Assembly (NCBI GenBank): GCA_963696545.1
Contig: CAVOKQ010000013.1
Span: 1 to 64,000 of the forward strand
Source: RPQJ01 sp963696545
GTDB taxonomy: Bacteria; Pseudomonadota; Gammaproteobacteria; Steroidobacterales; Steroidobacteraceae
Direction of reading: 5' to 3'
Length of the DNA: 64,000 bases
Below, one piece after another: positions 35,682-43,633 of the stretch; the stretch's first letter is position 1, and every line of letters starts with the position of its first letter. The notes under the pieces are model-generated. The model saw only the letters and a list, made by a program, of their open reading frames with translations. It was not told the origin of the DNA and made no database searches. A program made the position numbers and the translations under genes.

Positions 35682-36138
35682 TCAGATCCAGCGACGGACC
35701 CGGCGGGTGTACTGCGCGTACTGCTCGCCGAACGCTGCAGCGAGCGCATGCTCCTCGGCGGGGATCTCGGCGCCGGTCCACGTAGATCACGAACGCCGCC
35801 GGCGCGAGCAACAACGCTACGGCGTTCGCCAGGTACACGCCCCACGCGATCAGCGCGAGCGCCATCGCGACATACATCGGGTTGCGGGACAGCGAGTGGA
35901 CGCCGTCTGTGACCAGAGTCGAAGCGCGCTCCGGGCGGCGCGGATCGACGGTCGTTCCCGCGTGACGGAACGGCCGCACCGCGAGGACCAGCATGACCAG
36001 CGCGGTCGAGCCGATCGCTGCGGCCGACACCCGCCGGAATGGCACGTCGAACGCGAGCTGCGGCAGGCACCGCGCCACCAGCCACATGGCGACGGCCAGC
36101 AGTCCGACGAGTACCAGCGGTGGAATGCCGGTGCGCAC
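35682..36138 (-). CDS. Isoprenylcysteine carboxyl methyltransferase-like membrane protein, one frameshift
   Basis: About 151 residues with four membrane helices. The ICMT/phospholipid methyltransferase signature is present: LVTDGVHSLSRNPMYVAMALALIAWGVYL, then AFVIYVDR. The frame breaks near 35772. In the next frame the ending IPAEEHALAAAFGEQYAQY followed by TRRVRRWI completes the family pattern (EE and an aromatic-basic tail). Substrate is unknown; in bacteria these small methyltransferases act on lipids or unknown thiols. It lies 2 bases after slyX. Confidence 0.8.
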
Positions 36139-36140
36139 TT

Positions 36141-36344
36141 TCAGTAATGCGGCGGGATCTCGACGCTGCTGGCCGACGCGCGCGGCGCGAGTTCCTCGAC
36201 CTGCTGCAGCAGCTGGCGATTCAACTCGAGCACCCGGTCGAGTTGCTGCTGCTGCCGGTACATGACGTCGCTCAGTTCCTGCACTGCGCGTTCGAGGTGC
36301 GCCAGCTTGAACTCGAGTGTCTCGATGCGTTCCGCGTCGGTCAT
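36141..36344 (-). CDS. slyX: SlyX family protein
   Basis: 67 residues: a predicted coiled coil (TLEFKLAHLERAVQELSDVMYRQQQQLDRVL) and the family ending PPHY. SlyX is a small cytoplasmic protein of unknown role. ATG 36344 is chosen because the longer open frame runs into the end of the cardiolipin synthase gene. It lies between that gene (20 bases) and the methyltransferase (2 bases). Confidence 0.88.
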   Translation of the reverse strand: MTDAERIETLEFKLAHLERAVQELSDVMYRQQQQLDRVLELNRQLLQQVEELAPRASASSVEIPPHY

Positions 36345-36364
36345 GCGTTCTCCCGCCGCGCCGC

Positions 36365-37833
36365 TCAGAGCAACGGCGCGGTCATGTAGGCGAGGCCTTC
36401 CTGCAGGCGCGCGAGCACCGGGCGCTCGCGCCACTCCCGCAGGACCACAGGCACAGTATCGCGCTCATAGCCGAGCTGCAGCTCGAGCAGTTCACGCGCG
36501 AACTTCTGGTCGTAGATCGCGAGCATCAGCTCGAAGTTCAGCGACAGGCTGCGCATGTCGAGGTTGGCGGTGCCGAACAGCGCCACTTCGCCGTCGATCG
36601 TGATGCTCTTCGTGTGCAGCAGGCCGCCGGTGTAGCGGCGGATCTGCACGCCGGCGCTCGCAAGGTCTTCGAAGAACCAGCGGCTCGCGTGCTCGACGAG
36701 CCAGGAGTCGTTGCGGGCGGGCACGATCAGGGTCACCTGGCAGCCGCGCATCGCGGCGTTCTGCAGCGCGAGTGCCAGCGCGCCGTCCGCGACGAAGTAC
36801 GGCGTCGTCAGCACGACCCGCCGACGGGCGTCGTTGATGGCCTGCGTGATCACGCGCAGGTTCGCCGCTTCGTCCACGCCCGGACCGGACATCACGACTT
36901 GCGCGACCTGCGTACCCTGCGCCGATTCCCACGGTTCTTCCCGATCTGGCGCGGACGTGTCGGGCAGCTGGCCGGTCTGCATCCCCAGTCGAACTGAAAC
37001 ACCGTCCTGAGCGCGCCGACGATCGGGCCCTCGGCCCGGACCATCGCGTCCACCCACTCGCCGACGCCGGCGTCCTGCTTGAAGAACCGCGGGTCGACCA
37101 GGTTCAGGCTGCCTGTGTAGCCGACGCGACGGTCGATCACGACGATCTTGCGGTGCAGCCGCAGGTCGATGCGGCGGAACAGGAACTTCCAGGGCCGCAC
37201 GGCGAGCGCGACATTGAGCTCGATGCCCCGCGCGCGCATGCGCTCCGGCCAGTCGGACTTCAGGAATTCCTTGCTGCCGAGCGCATCGAGCAGCACCCGT
37301 ACCTGCACGCCGCGCTCGGCCGCCTGGCCGAGTGCGTCGGCGACTTCATCCGCCGTGCCACCGGCATTCCAGATGTAGAACTCCATCTCGATGCTCGATC
37401 GCGCGGCCTCGATGTCGGCAATGATCGAGCGGAGGATGGGCTCGGCGCCGCTCTGCAGCCTGAACGACGAGCCCGAGAGCAGTGGCATGCCCGTCGCACT
37501 GGTCGCGAGCCGGGCGAGGCCGTCCCAGGGTGCGGCGAGGCTGCGCGCGCGCTCACGGTCCGCGGCCACCAGCGTATTGACGGCCGGCGGCAACCGCGCG
37601 AAGAACCGCCGTGCGAACTCGGCGCGGCGCTTGCCGATCGGGCGCTCACCGATCAGCAGGTACGACGCGAGACCGACGATCGGAAAAACTGCTACCAGCA
37701 GCAGCCACGCGAACGAGCTGCCCGGCGGGTGCCGCGTCAGGATCACGCGCGCGCCGACGCCGGCAGTGATCGCGACCTGTACCACGATCACGACGATGGC
37801 TTCGATGTGCTGTGCGATCGTCAGGTCCTGCAC
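36365..37833 (-). CDS. cls: Cardiolipin synthase, one frameshift
   Basis: About 489 residues once joined. Two N-terminal membrane helices (about 10-30 and 40-60) precede two phospholipase D domains with intact HKD motifs, HRKIVVIDRRVGYTGSLN and HTKSITIDGEVALFGTANLD. It makes cardiolipin from two phosphatidylglycerols or from PG and PE at the inner membrane. The frame breaks near 36984 (FQFDWG before, MQTGQLPD after) by one base. It follows the Lrp-type gene by 24 bases and heads slyX, the methyltransferase and the GST. Confidence 0.9.
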
Positions 37834-37857
37834 CGCGGTCTCCGTCCGCCGAAGAGT

Positions 37858-38280
37858 TCAGAGCTTGTAGGTGGACAGCAGCAGGCTGGTCTCGGTGCTG
37901 GCGATCCCGTCAACCTGCCGGATCCGGCCGAGCACGCGGTCGAAGGCCTCGAGGCTGTCGGCCCGCAGTTGAGCAACGATATCCCAGCGCCCGTTCGTCG
38001 TGTGCAGTGCCTCGACGGCGGGATCGCCGCGCAGCACGCGCAGCACGGCCTCCGCGCGATTGCCCTCGACGGCAATGGTCATCAGCGCGGCAATGCGGTG
38101 TTCCTCGAACTCGGGCTTCAGCCTGACGGTGTAGCCGACGATCGAGCCGTCGCGTTCGAGGCGGCTCATCCGGTTCTGCACGGTCCCGCGGGCGACCTTG
38201 AGCGCCTTCGCCAGCGAGGCGACCGACGCCCGGGCATTAGCGCGCAGCAGTCCGATCAGGCGGCGGTCTGTGTCGTCCAT
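37858..38280 (-). CDS. Lrp/AsnC-family transcription regulator
   Basis: 140 residues: N-terminal winged-helix DNA-binding domain (DRRLIGLLRANARASVASLAKAL, VARGTVQNRMSRLERDGSIVGY) and C-terminal RAM ligand-binding domain (LRGDPAVEALHTTNGRWDIVAQL). It is divergent from the ornithine cyclodeaminase gene, so it probably senses arginine, ornithine or proline and controls that operon. It could also read through to cls, 24 bases downstream. AGGAGA precedes the ATG. Confidence 0.9.
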   Translation of the reverse strand: MDDTDRRLIGLLRANARASVASLAKALKVARGTVQNRMSRLERDGSIVGYTVRLKPEFEEHRIAALMTIAVEGNRAEAVLRVLRGDPAVEALHTTNGRWDIVAQLRADSLEAFDRVLGRIRQVDGIASTETSLLLSTYKL

Positions 38281-38294
38281 CAGGGCTCTCCTGG

Positions 38295-38323
38295 CTGATC
38301 GATCAGGCTTCTTGGTTGATCAA
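38295..38323. promoter_or_regulatory. Candidate Lrp-type operator between the regulator and ornithine cyclodeaminase genes
   Basis: Two palindromes, CTGATCGATCAG (38295-38306) and TTGATCAA (38316-38323), share GATC centres and are 19 bases apart centre to centre, followed by the AT-rich run AAAATATACC. The position, just upstream of the regulator start and facing the divergent operon, suits autoregulation plus control of the catabolic genes. Promoter boxes could not be fixed. Confidence 0.45.
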
Positions 38324-38445
38324 TATGCTCAAAATATACCTCATTTTGGACGGTTATCTGTCTTCTTGTTGGCTCGAAAACCCCCGAAGATGAGTCTTCT
38401 TCGATGCCGCCCGGTGGGCGGCGGAGCGCCAGGGGAGAGTTCGTC

Positions 38446-39516
38446 ATGGTGGATTACATCGGTATCGGCGAAATCCAGCGGCTGGTCCGGCGGATCGGCA
38501 CCGGCGAGTTCATCGCGCGGCTCGCCCGCGAGATCGAGGACGACTACCGCAGGTGGGGCGAGTTCGAGAAGTCGGCGCGGCTGGCGAGCCACTCGCCGGT
38601 CGGCGTGATCGAGCTGATGCCGATCACCGACGGACGCCTCTATTCGTTCAAGTACGTCAACGGCCACCCGAAGAACACGGCTGCGGGACTGCTGACCGTC
38701 ACTGCGTTCGGCGTGCTGGCCGACGTGGACACCGGTTATCCGGTGCTGCTCTCGGAACTGACGGTCACGACGGCGCTGCGTACCGCGGCCATGTCGGCGC
38801 TTGCAGCGAAGTGGATGGCGCGCGAGGACTGCCGCGTGATGGCATTGATCGGCAACGGGGCGCAGAGCGAATTCCAGTCGATCGCGTTCCACCACATGCT
38901 GGGCATTCGCGAGCTGCGGCTGTTCGACGTCGACGCCAATGCGACGGCAAAGCTCGAGCGCAACCTGCGCGCAATGCCGGAGCTCGCCGGCCTCGAGGTG
39001 ACGCGCACTGGCTCCGCCGCCGAGGCCTGCATCGGCGCGGACATCGTCACGACCGTCACCGCCGACAAGCGCAATGCCATCATCCTCACGCCGCCGATGA
39101 TCAGGCCCGGCATGCACCTGAACGCCGTGGGCGGCGACTGCCCGGGCAAGACCGAGCTGCACGGCGACATCCTGCTGCATCCCGATGCGCGCGTCGTGGT
39201 CGAGTACGAGCCGCAGTCACGCATCGAGGGCGAGATCCAGCAGCTGGAGCCCGGCTTCCAGGTAGCGGAGTTCGCCGACGTCGTGCGAGGCACGGCGCAG
39301 GGCCGCGGCTCGCGTGACGAGGTGACGATCTTCGATTCGGTCGGCTTCGCACTCGAGGATTTCTCCGCGCTGCGCTTCCTGCGCGCGCTGCTGGCCGAGG
39401 AGCGCGGTGCACGCCGCCAGATCGACCTGCTGCCCGAACTGCGGGATCCGAAGGACCTGTTCGGTGGCACGATCGGTGAGCCTGCGGCCGTCGCGCGCCT
39501 GACACGCACGGCTTGA
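38446..39516 (+). CDS. Ornithine cyclodeaminase
   Basis: 356 residues. It converts ornithine to proline and ammonia with bound NAD. Family blocks are visible: FKYVNGHPKN with the catalytic Lys, ELTVTTALRTAAMSALAAKWM, the Rossmann segment VMALIGNGAQSEFQ and NAVGGDCPGKTELH with the catalytic Asp. The GGDCPGKTEL form is that of true ornithine cyclodeaminases rather than alanine dehydrogenase-like relatives. GGGGAGA lies before the ATG. Arginase follows 10 bases downstream, giving arginine to ornithine to proline. Confidence 0.92.
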   Translation: MVDYIGIGEIQRLVRRIGTGEFIARLAREIEDDYRRWGEFEKSARLASHSPVGVIELMPITDGRLYSFKYVNGHPKNTAAGLLTVTAFGVLADVDTGYPVLLSELTVTTALRTAAMSALAAKWMAREDCRVMALIGNGAQSEFQSIAFHHMLGIRELRLFDVDANATAKLERNLRAMPELAGLEVTRTGSAAEACIGADIVTTVTADKRNAIILTPPMIRPGMHLNAVGGDCPGKTELHGDILLHPDARVVVEYEPQSRIEGEIQQLEPGFQVAEFADVVRGTAQGRGSRDEVTIFDSVGFALEDFSALRFLRALLAEERGARRQIDLLPELRDPKDLFGGTIGEPAAVARLTRTA

Positions 39517-39526
39517 TGCGGCGGCC

Positions 39527-40441
39527 ATGGCACACGCGGTCTCGCTGATCGGCGCACCGACCGACATCGGCGCCAGCACGCGCGGCGCATCGATGGGCCC
39601 GGAGGCGCTGCGCGTCGCCGGGCTGCAGCAAACACTCGAGTCGCAGGGCCTCCAGGTGCTCGATCGCGGCAACCTCGCCGGCCCCGGCAACCCGTGCCTG
39701 CCGCCGGTAGAGGGCTATCGGCATCTCGCGGAAGTGACCGAGTGGAACCGCCTGGTCCACGATGCCGTGCACGGCGAACTGCGTGCCGGCCGCCTGCCGA
39801 TCCTGCTCGGCGGCGATCACAGCCTCGCGATCGGCTCGATCGCTGCGGTCGCCCGCCATTGCCGCGAGCAGGGCAAGCGGCTGCGCGTGCTGTGGCTCGA
39901 TGCGCACGCCGACTTCAATACCAACGTGCTCACGCCGAGCGGCAACGTGCACGGCATGCCGGTCGCGTGCCTGTGCGGCCACGGGCCCCGCGAGCTGGTC
40001 GAAATCGCCGGCGTGGTGCCTGCGCTCAGTCCGGAATCGATCCGCCAGGTCGGCATCCGCAGCGTGGACCAGGGCGAGAAGCGCTTCGTACACGAGGTCG
40101 GGCTCGAGGTGTTCGACATGCGCTACATCGACGAGATGGGCATGCGCCATACGCTCGAGCAGGCGCTGCTGCACCTCGAATCCGATACGCACCTGCACGT
40201 GAGCTTCGACGTGGATTTCCTCGATCCCGAGATCGCGCCCGGCGTGCTCACGACCGTGCCCGGCGGGCCGTCGTACCGCGAGGCGCAACTCTGCATGGAG
40301 ATGATCGCGGACACGGGACTGCTCGCGTCGCTCGACGTGATGGAGCTCAATCCCGCGCTCGACGAGCGCAATCGCACGGCGAACGTCGCGGTGGACCTGA
40401 TCGGATCGCTGTTCGGCAAGAGCACGCTGATGCGCCGCTGA
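39527..40441 (+). CDS. rocF: Arginase
   Basis: 304-residue manganese enzyme splitting arginine into ornithine and urea. All metal-site motifs are intact: GGDHSLAIG, WLDAHADFNT and SFDVDFLDP, plus the substrate-loop NVHGMPVA. ASTRGASMGPEALR near the N terminus is typical of arginase as opposed to agmatinase. It forms an operon with the ornithine cyclodeaminase gene just upstream. No urease genes are in this window. Confidence 0.93.
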   Translation: MAHAVSLIGAPTDIGASTRGASMGPEALRVAGLQQTLESQGLQVLDRGNLAGPGNPCLPPVEGYRHLAEVTEWNRLVHDAVHGELRAGRLPILLGGDHSLAIGSIAAVARHCREQGKRLRVLWLDAHADFNTNVLTPSGNVHGMPVACLCGHGPRELVEIAGVVPALSPESIRQVGIRSVDQGEKRFVHEVGLEVFDMRYIDEMGMRHTLEQALLHLESDTHLHVSFDVDFLDPEIAPGVLTTVPGGPSYREAQLCMEMIADTGLLASLDVMELNPALDERNRTANVAVDLIGSLFGKSTLMRR

Positions 40442-40462
40442 GCCGGCGGCCCGGGGCGGTGC

Positions 40463-41551
40463 TCAACCTGCAGTGCGTCGTGGACGGCCCGCAGCCGGGT
40501 GTCGTCGCGCGGCGGCATTCGCGCCCGCCTGCCTGATCGCCTGCCGCCATTCACGCGGCGACGTACCCGACCATTCCTTGAACGCCCGCGAGAACGCGCT
40601 CGAGTCGGCGTAGTGCAGCACCGCGGCGATCTCGCCCGCGGGCATGTCGGACTCGTTCAGCAACTGCCGCGCGACTTCGAAGCGGGTCTGGGTGGCGAGC
40701 TGGCGCAGGCTGGTGCCCTCGGCCGCCAGTTGCCGATGCAGCGAGCGGCGGCTCATCGCGAACATGAAGGACACCTGGTCTGCGGTGGCAGTCCCGGTGA
40801 GGACCATCGAGCGCAGCACGCGGCGCACCCGGTCCGTGAACGCCAGCCCTTCGGCGGCCTCCTTCTCGCGAACCAGTTCCGCGATGGTGGCCCGGACGGC
40901 CGGGTCCGTACCCTGCAGCGGTTCATCGAGCCAGTGATCCGCGAAAACGATGGAGGCGTGCTCGGCGTCGAAGACGAGCGGCGCGCCGAACAGGCGACGG
41001 TAGGGCGCGAGACTGGCTGGCCTGCGGTGCGGGAAGGTAATGCGCAGCGGTTGCCAGCGCGGTCCACAGAGTTCACGCAGCGCCGAGAACACGATGGCCA
41101 TTGCCGCGTCATACACCGGTGCGACGTCCGCTGCGCCGCGATGGTAGATCCCGTAGACGAGGCCGGTCTCGCCCGGGCGCGGGTGCACCACGAAGCACAC
41201 TCCGCTGCGGTCGTGCACGTGCAGGTGCAGGACCAGCGCACGCAGCGCGTCGCGTAGCGACGCGGAGTGCTTCATCAGCTGGAATACGACACCCATCGTC
41301 GCTGGCGAGAATCGCCGGCCCAGGACCAGGCCGAGGTGAGGGCAGTCGGTCGCCGCAATCGCCTCATGCACGAGCCGGACGAGCACTTCGAAGCTCACGC
41401 GATTCTCGGGATTCTCGAGCAGCCGCTCATCGAGCCCGGCGCTGGCCAGCACCGGACCGGGTTCCACGCCGAATTCACGCAGGATCGCGGGCAGTGGCGC
41501 GGCCGGGCCGACGCGAATGTCGTCGGGCCGAACTCGCAGGACCGGTTGCAT
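40463..41551 (-). CDS. AraC-family regulator with arabinose-binding-type sensor domain
   Basis: 362 residues from ATG 41551. The N-terminal two thirds belong to the sensor domain found in OruR/ArgR-like AraC regulators (CPHLGLVLGRRFSPATMGVVFQLM). The C terminus is the double helix-turn-helix (SRRSLHRQLAAEGTSLRQL, LLNESDMPAGEIAAVLHYAD, SAFSRAFKEWSGTSPREWR). OruR controls ornithine use in Pseudomonas, and the position just after arginase suggests a similar role. It is divergent from the outer-membrane protein gene, which is another possible target. Confidence 0.88.
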   Translation of the reverse strand: MQPVLRVRPDDIRVGPAAPLPAILREFGVEPGPVLASAGLDERLLENPENRVSFEVLVRLVHEAIAATDCPHLGLVLGRRFSPATMGVVFQLMKHSASLRDALRALVLHLHVHDRSGVCFVVHPRPGETGLVYGIYHRGAADVAPVYDAAMAIVFSALRELCGPRWQPLRITFPHRRPASLAPYRRLFGAPLVFDAEHASIVFADHWLDEPLQGTDPAVRATIAELVREKEAAEGLAFTDRVRRVLRSMVLTGTATADQVSFMFAMSRRSLHRQLAAEGTSLRQLATQTRFEVARQLLNESDMPAGEIAAVLHYADSSAFSRAFKEWSGTSPREWRQAIRQAGANAAARRHPAAGRPRRTAG

Positions 41552-41738
41552 GCGAATCGGTTCGCGTTTGTTCTGGTCTGGTAAGCCCACGTCTATCGCA
41601 CGCTCGACGCCTCAGGGACGCGGCACGCATTCTGCCTGCGATCCCGGCGTCTGTCCCAATTCGTCAAGTCGATGTTGCGGATTCTAATTCCCGCACGCGT
41701 GCTGCATCATGCATGCCAATGATTCACTCAGGAGGGGC

Positions 41739-42571
41739 ATGATGAGAAATTCCGGAACGCGTTCCGCGTGCGCAATGGCCGTCGTCGCGGCGCTGGCGGT
41801 CGCGATGCCTGCCGCGTCCAGGGCCGAGGGCTCGTCGGACGACTGGTCGTTCAGCGCGACAGATCTACGGCTGGTTGCCCAGCATCGACGGCAACCTCTC
41901 CGTCCCCGTGGACACCGGTGGAGCATCGGTGGGTGTCGATCCGAGCACGATCCTCGATGCGCTCAATTTCACGTTCATGGGCATGTTCGAGGCGGACAAG
42001 GGCCGCTGGGGTGCTGCGACCGACCTGATCTATCTCGATCTCGGCGGCTCGAAGAAGAAGCTCAAGGATTTCACGGTCGGGCGAAGTGCGGTTGCCGGCC
42101 AGCGCGACTGCCAACGCCAGTCTGGACATCACGGGCTGGCTCTGGACCCTCGATGGCACGTACCTCCTCGTCGAGGATCCCGACCATCCCGTGAAGCTGC
42201 TGGCCGGCGCACGCATGCTCGACCTGAGCACCGACCTCAAGTGGAAGCTCAAGGGAGACATTACGGGCGTGCCGCTCCCGGGGCGTGAAGGCAGCGGCGA
42301 AGCCAGCGACACCATCTGGGATGCGATCGTCGGCGTGAAGGGCCGGGTCGCGTTCGGCGACGACAAGAAATGGTTCGTCCCGTACTACCTGGACGTCGGT
42401 ACCGGTGATTCGGACCTGACCTGGCAGGGCATCCTGGGCGTCGGCTACGCGTTCGACTGGGGCGACCTGGTCGGGGTGTGGCGCTACCTCGACTACAACA
42501 TGCCGTCCGGGGACGCGATCGAGGACCTGAACTTCAATGGCGCCGCGATCGGCGTCACGTTCCACTTCTGA
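41739..42571 (+). CDS. Outer-membrane beta-barrel protein, two frameshifts
   Basis: About 277 residues when joined, with a signal peptide (AVVAALAVAMPAASRAEG). Alternating amphipathic strands (DITGWLWTLDGTYLLV, KWFVPYYLDVGTGDSDLTWQGILGVGYAFDW) and a C-terminal Phe (GAAIGVTFHF) mark an outer-membrane barrel. Frame breaks lie near 41862 (joining FSAT to IYGWLPSIDGNL) and 42090 (joining FTVGRSA to RLPASATANASL). AGGAGG precedes ATG 41739. Ligand unknown. Confidence 0.8.
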
Positions 42572-42580
42572 CGCTGATCG

Positions 42581-42604
42581 GGGGCCGGCGTTGACGCCGG
42601 CTCC
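42581..42604. terminator. Hairpin between convergent genes
   Basis: Ten-bp stem GGGGCCGGCG / CGCCGGCTCC (one G-T pair) with TTGA loop, between the stops at 42571 and 42616. There is no T run, so it is a candidate bidirectional or Rho-assisted terminator. Confidence 0.5.
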
Positions 42605-42615
42605 CGGCGCCGGTC

Positions 42616-42930
42616 TTACTGCCGGGGTCCCCCGGCGAAACAGCCGCTGCCATCCTGCGGACACAGCACGACGATCGTCTGCCGCTGGCCGCAACCTTCG
42701 ATGCCCACCGTGTACTCGGCGCGCTGGACGCCGAAGCGGATCGATGCAGGCTCGATCATCTGGCGCGACAGCACCTGGCCGGTAGCCGTCGGGCAGTTCA
42801 TGTCGAACTTCACGCGCTGCAGCGCGGTGTCGACCGCCTGCTGCTGCTGGGCGTCGAGCTGCTGATCCGTGGACTGGCAGCCCGCGAGGCCGACGAGACA
42901 GGCTGCTGCAATCAATGTCTTGAGGTTCAT
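42616..42930 (-). CDS. Small lipoprotein of unknown function
   Basis: 104 residues with a clear lipobox (LVGLAGC, lipidated Cys at residue 18). The mature part begins with a Gln-rich stretch (STDQQLDAQQQQAVDTALQ) and has four further cysteines (NCPTATG, EGCGQRQ, LCPQDGSGC), likely paired in the periplasm. Family not recognised. It starts 4 bases after the larger lipoprotein gene upstream, so they are co-transcribed. Confidence 0.75.
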   Translation of the reverse strand: MNLKTLIAAACLVGLAGCQSTDQQLDAQQQQAVDTALQRVKFDMNCPTATGQVLSRQMIEPASIRFGVQRAEYTVGIEGCGQRQTIVVLCPQDGSGCFAGGPRQ

Positions 42931-42934
42931 GTTC

Positions 42935-43540
42935 TCACCCGTTTGAAGTTGCAATGATCAGTGACTCGGCGTACTCGACGGTCACGGAGTCTCCAACCGA
43001 CAGGCCGGAGAGGTCGACCTTCTTGTGCGCCTTCATGGTCTTCGTGGTGCCGTCCTCGAACTGGAACGTGACGCGCTGCGAAGCCGGATCCAGCGCGACG
43101 ACCTTCGCTGAGACCTCGACCGCCTCGCCCTCGAACACACCCGTGGTCTGGCCGTTCGTGGCTGCCGCCAGTTCGATCGCGGCCGCGTCGGCGGGCGGGC
43201 GTCCGTCCTTGCGCACGACCAGTGCGGTCGCCTCGGTCGCCTGGAAGCCCACCTGCTCGCCGACTCTGTACGCCGCCAGGTCAACGCCTTTCGATGCCTT
43301 GAACGTGGCCGACTTGCCGTCCGGCGTCGTGACCGTCAGCTTGCGCTTGGCGGTGTCGATGGCTGTCACGGTCGCGACGTAAGTGAAAGTGTCGACGACC
43401 GCGAAGCCGTTGGTTGCCGTGTAGACCTGTTCCTGCTCGACTCCGGACGTACTGGCGCAGCCCGCGACCGTCGCGACGGCGGCGGCAACGAACGCCATCG
43501 AGGCGAGCGTCGGGAAACCCTGTCGGATTTGATTCCGCAT
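42935..43540 (-). CDS. Lipoprotein with two tandem OB-like repeats
   Basis: 201 residues from ATG 43540, with lipobox AAVATVAGC. The mature part holds two related units: VTAIDTAKRKLTVTTPDGKS ending in YRVGEQVGFQATEATALVV, and KVVALDPASQRVTFQFEDGT ending in LSVGDSVTVEYAESLII. This beta-rich pattern (a constant relation between a coefficient-like strand pair and VGD) is widespread in periplasmic proteins of unknown function. The 99-base downstream neighbour is a second lipoprotein in the same unit. Confidence 0.75.
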   Translation of the reverse strand: MRNQIRQGFPTLASMAFVAAAVATVAGCASTSGVEQEQVYTATNGFAVVDTFTYVATVTAIDTAKRKLTVTTPDGKSATFKASKGVDLAAYRVGEQVGFQATEATALVVRKDGRPPADAAAIELAAATNGQTTGVFEGEAVEVSAKVVALDPASQRVTFQFEDGTTKTMKAHKKVDLSGLSVGDSVTVEYAESLIIATSNG

Positions 43541-43585
43541 CTCTGAAAACTCCGTTCTTGCGACCCCTGCGGGGTCAAGTGCCTG

Positions 43586-43618
43586 GCCGGCGCGCGCGAC
43601 CACATCGCGCGCGCCGGC
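43586..43618 (-). terminator. Strong hairpin behind the arylsulfatase gene
   Basis: A perfect 14-bp stem (43586-43599 with 43605-43618, sequence GCCGGCGCGCGCGA) and a 5-base loop, 15 bases past the arylsulfatase stop on the minus strand. No T tract follows. It also lies just upstream of the OB-repeat lipoprotein gene. Confidence 0.6.
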
Positions 43619-43633
43619 TCGGTTCGTTGACAA

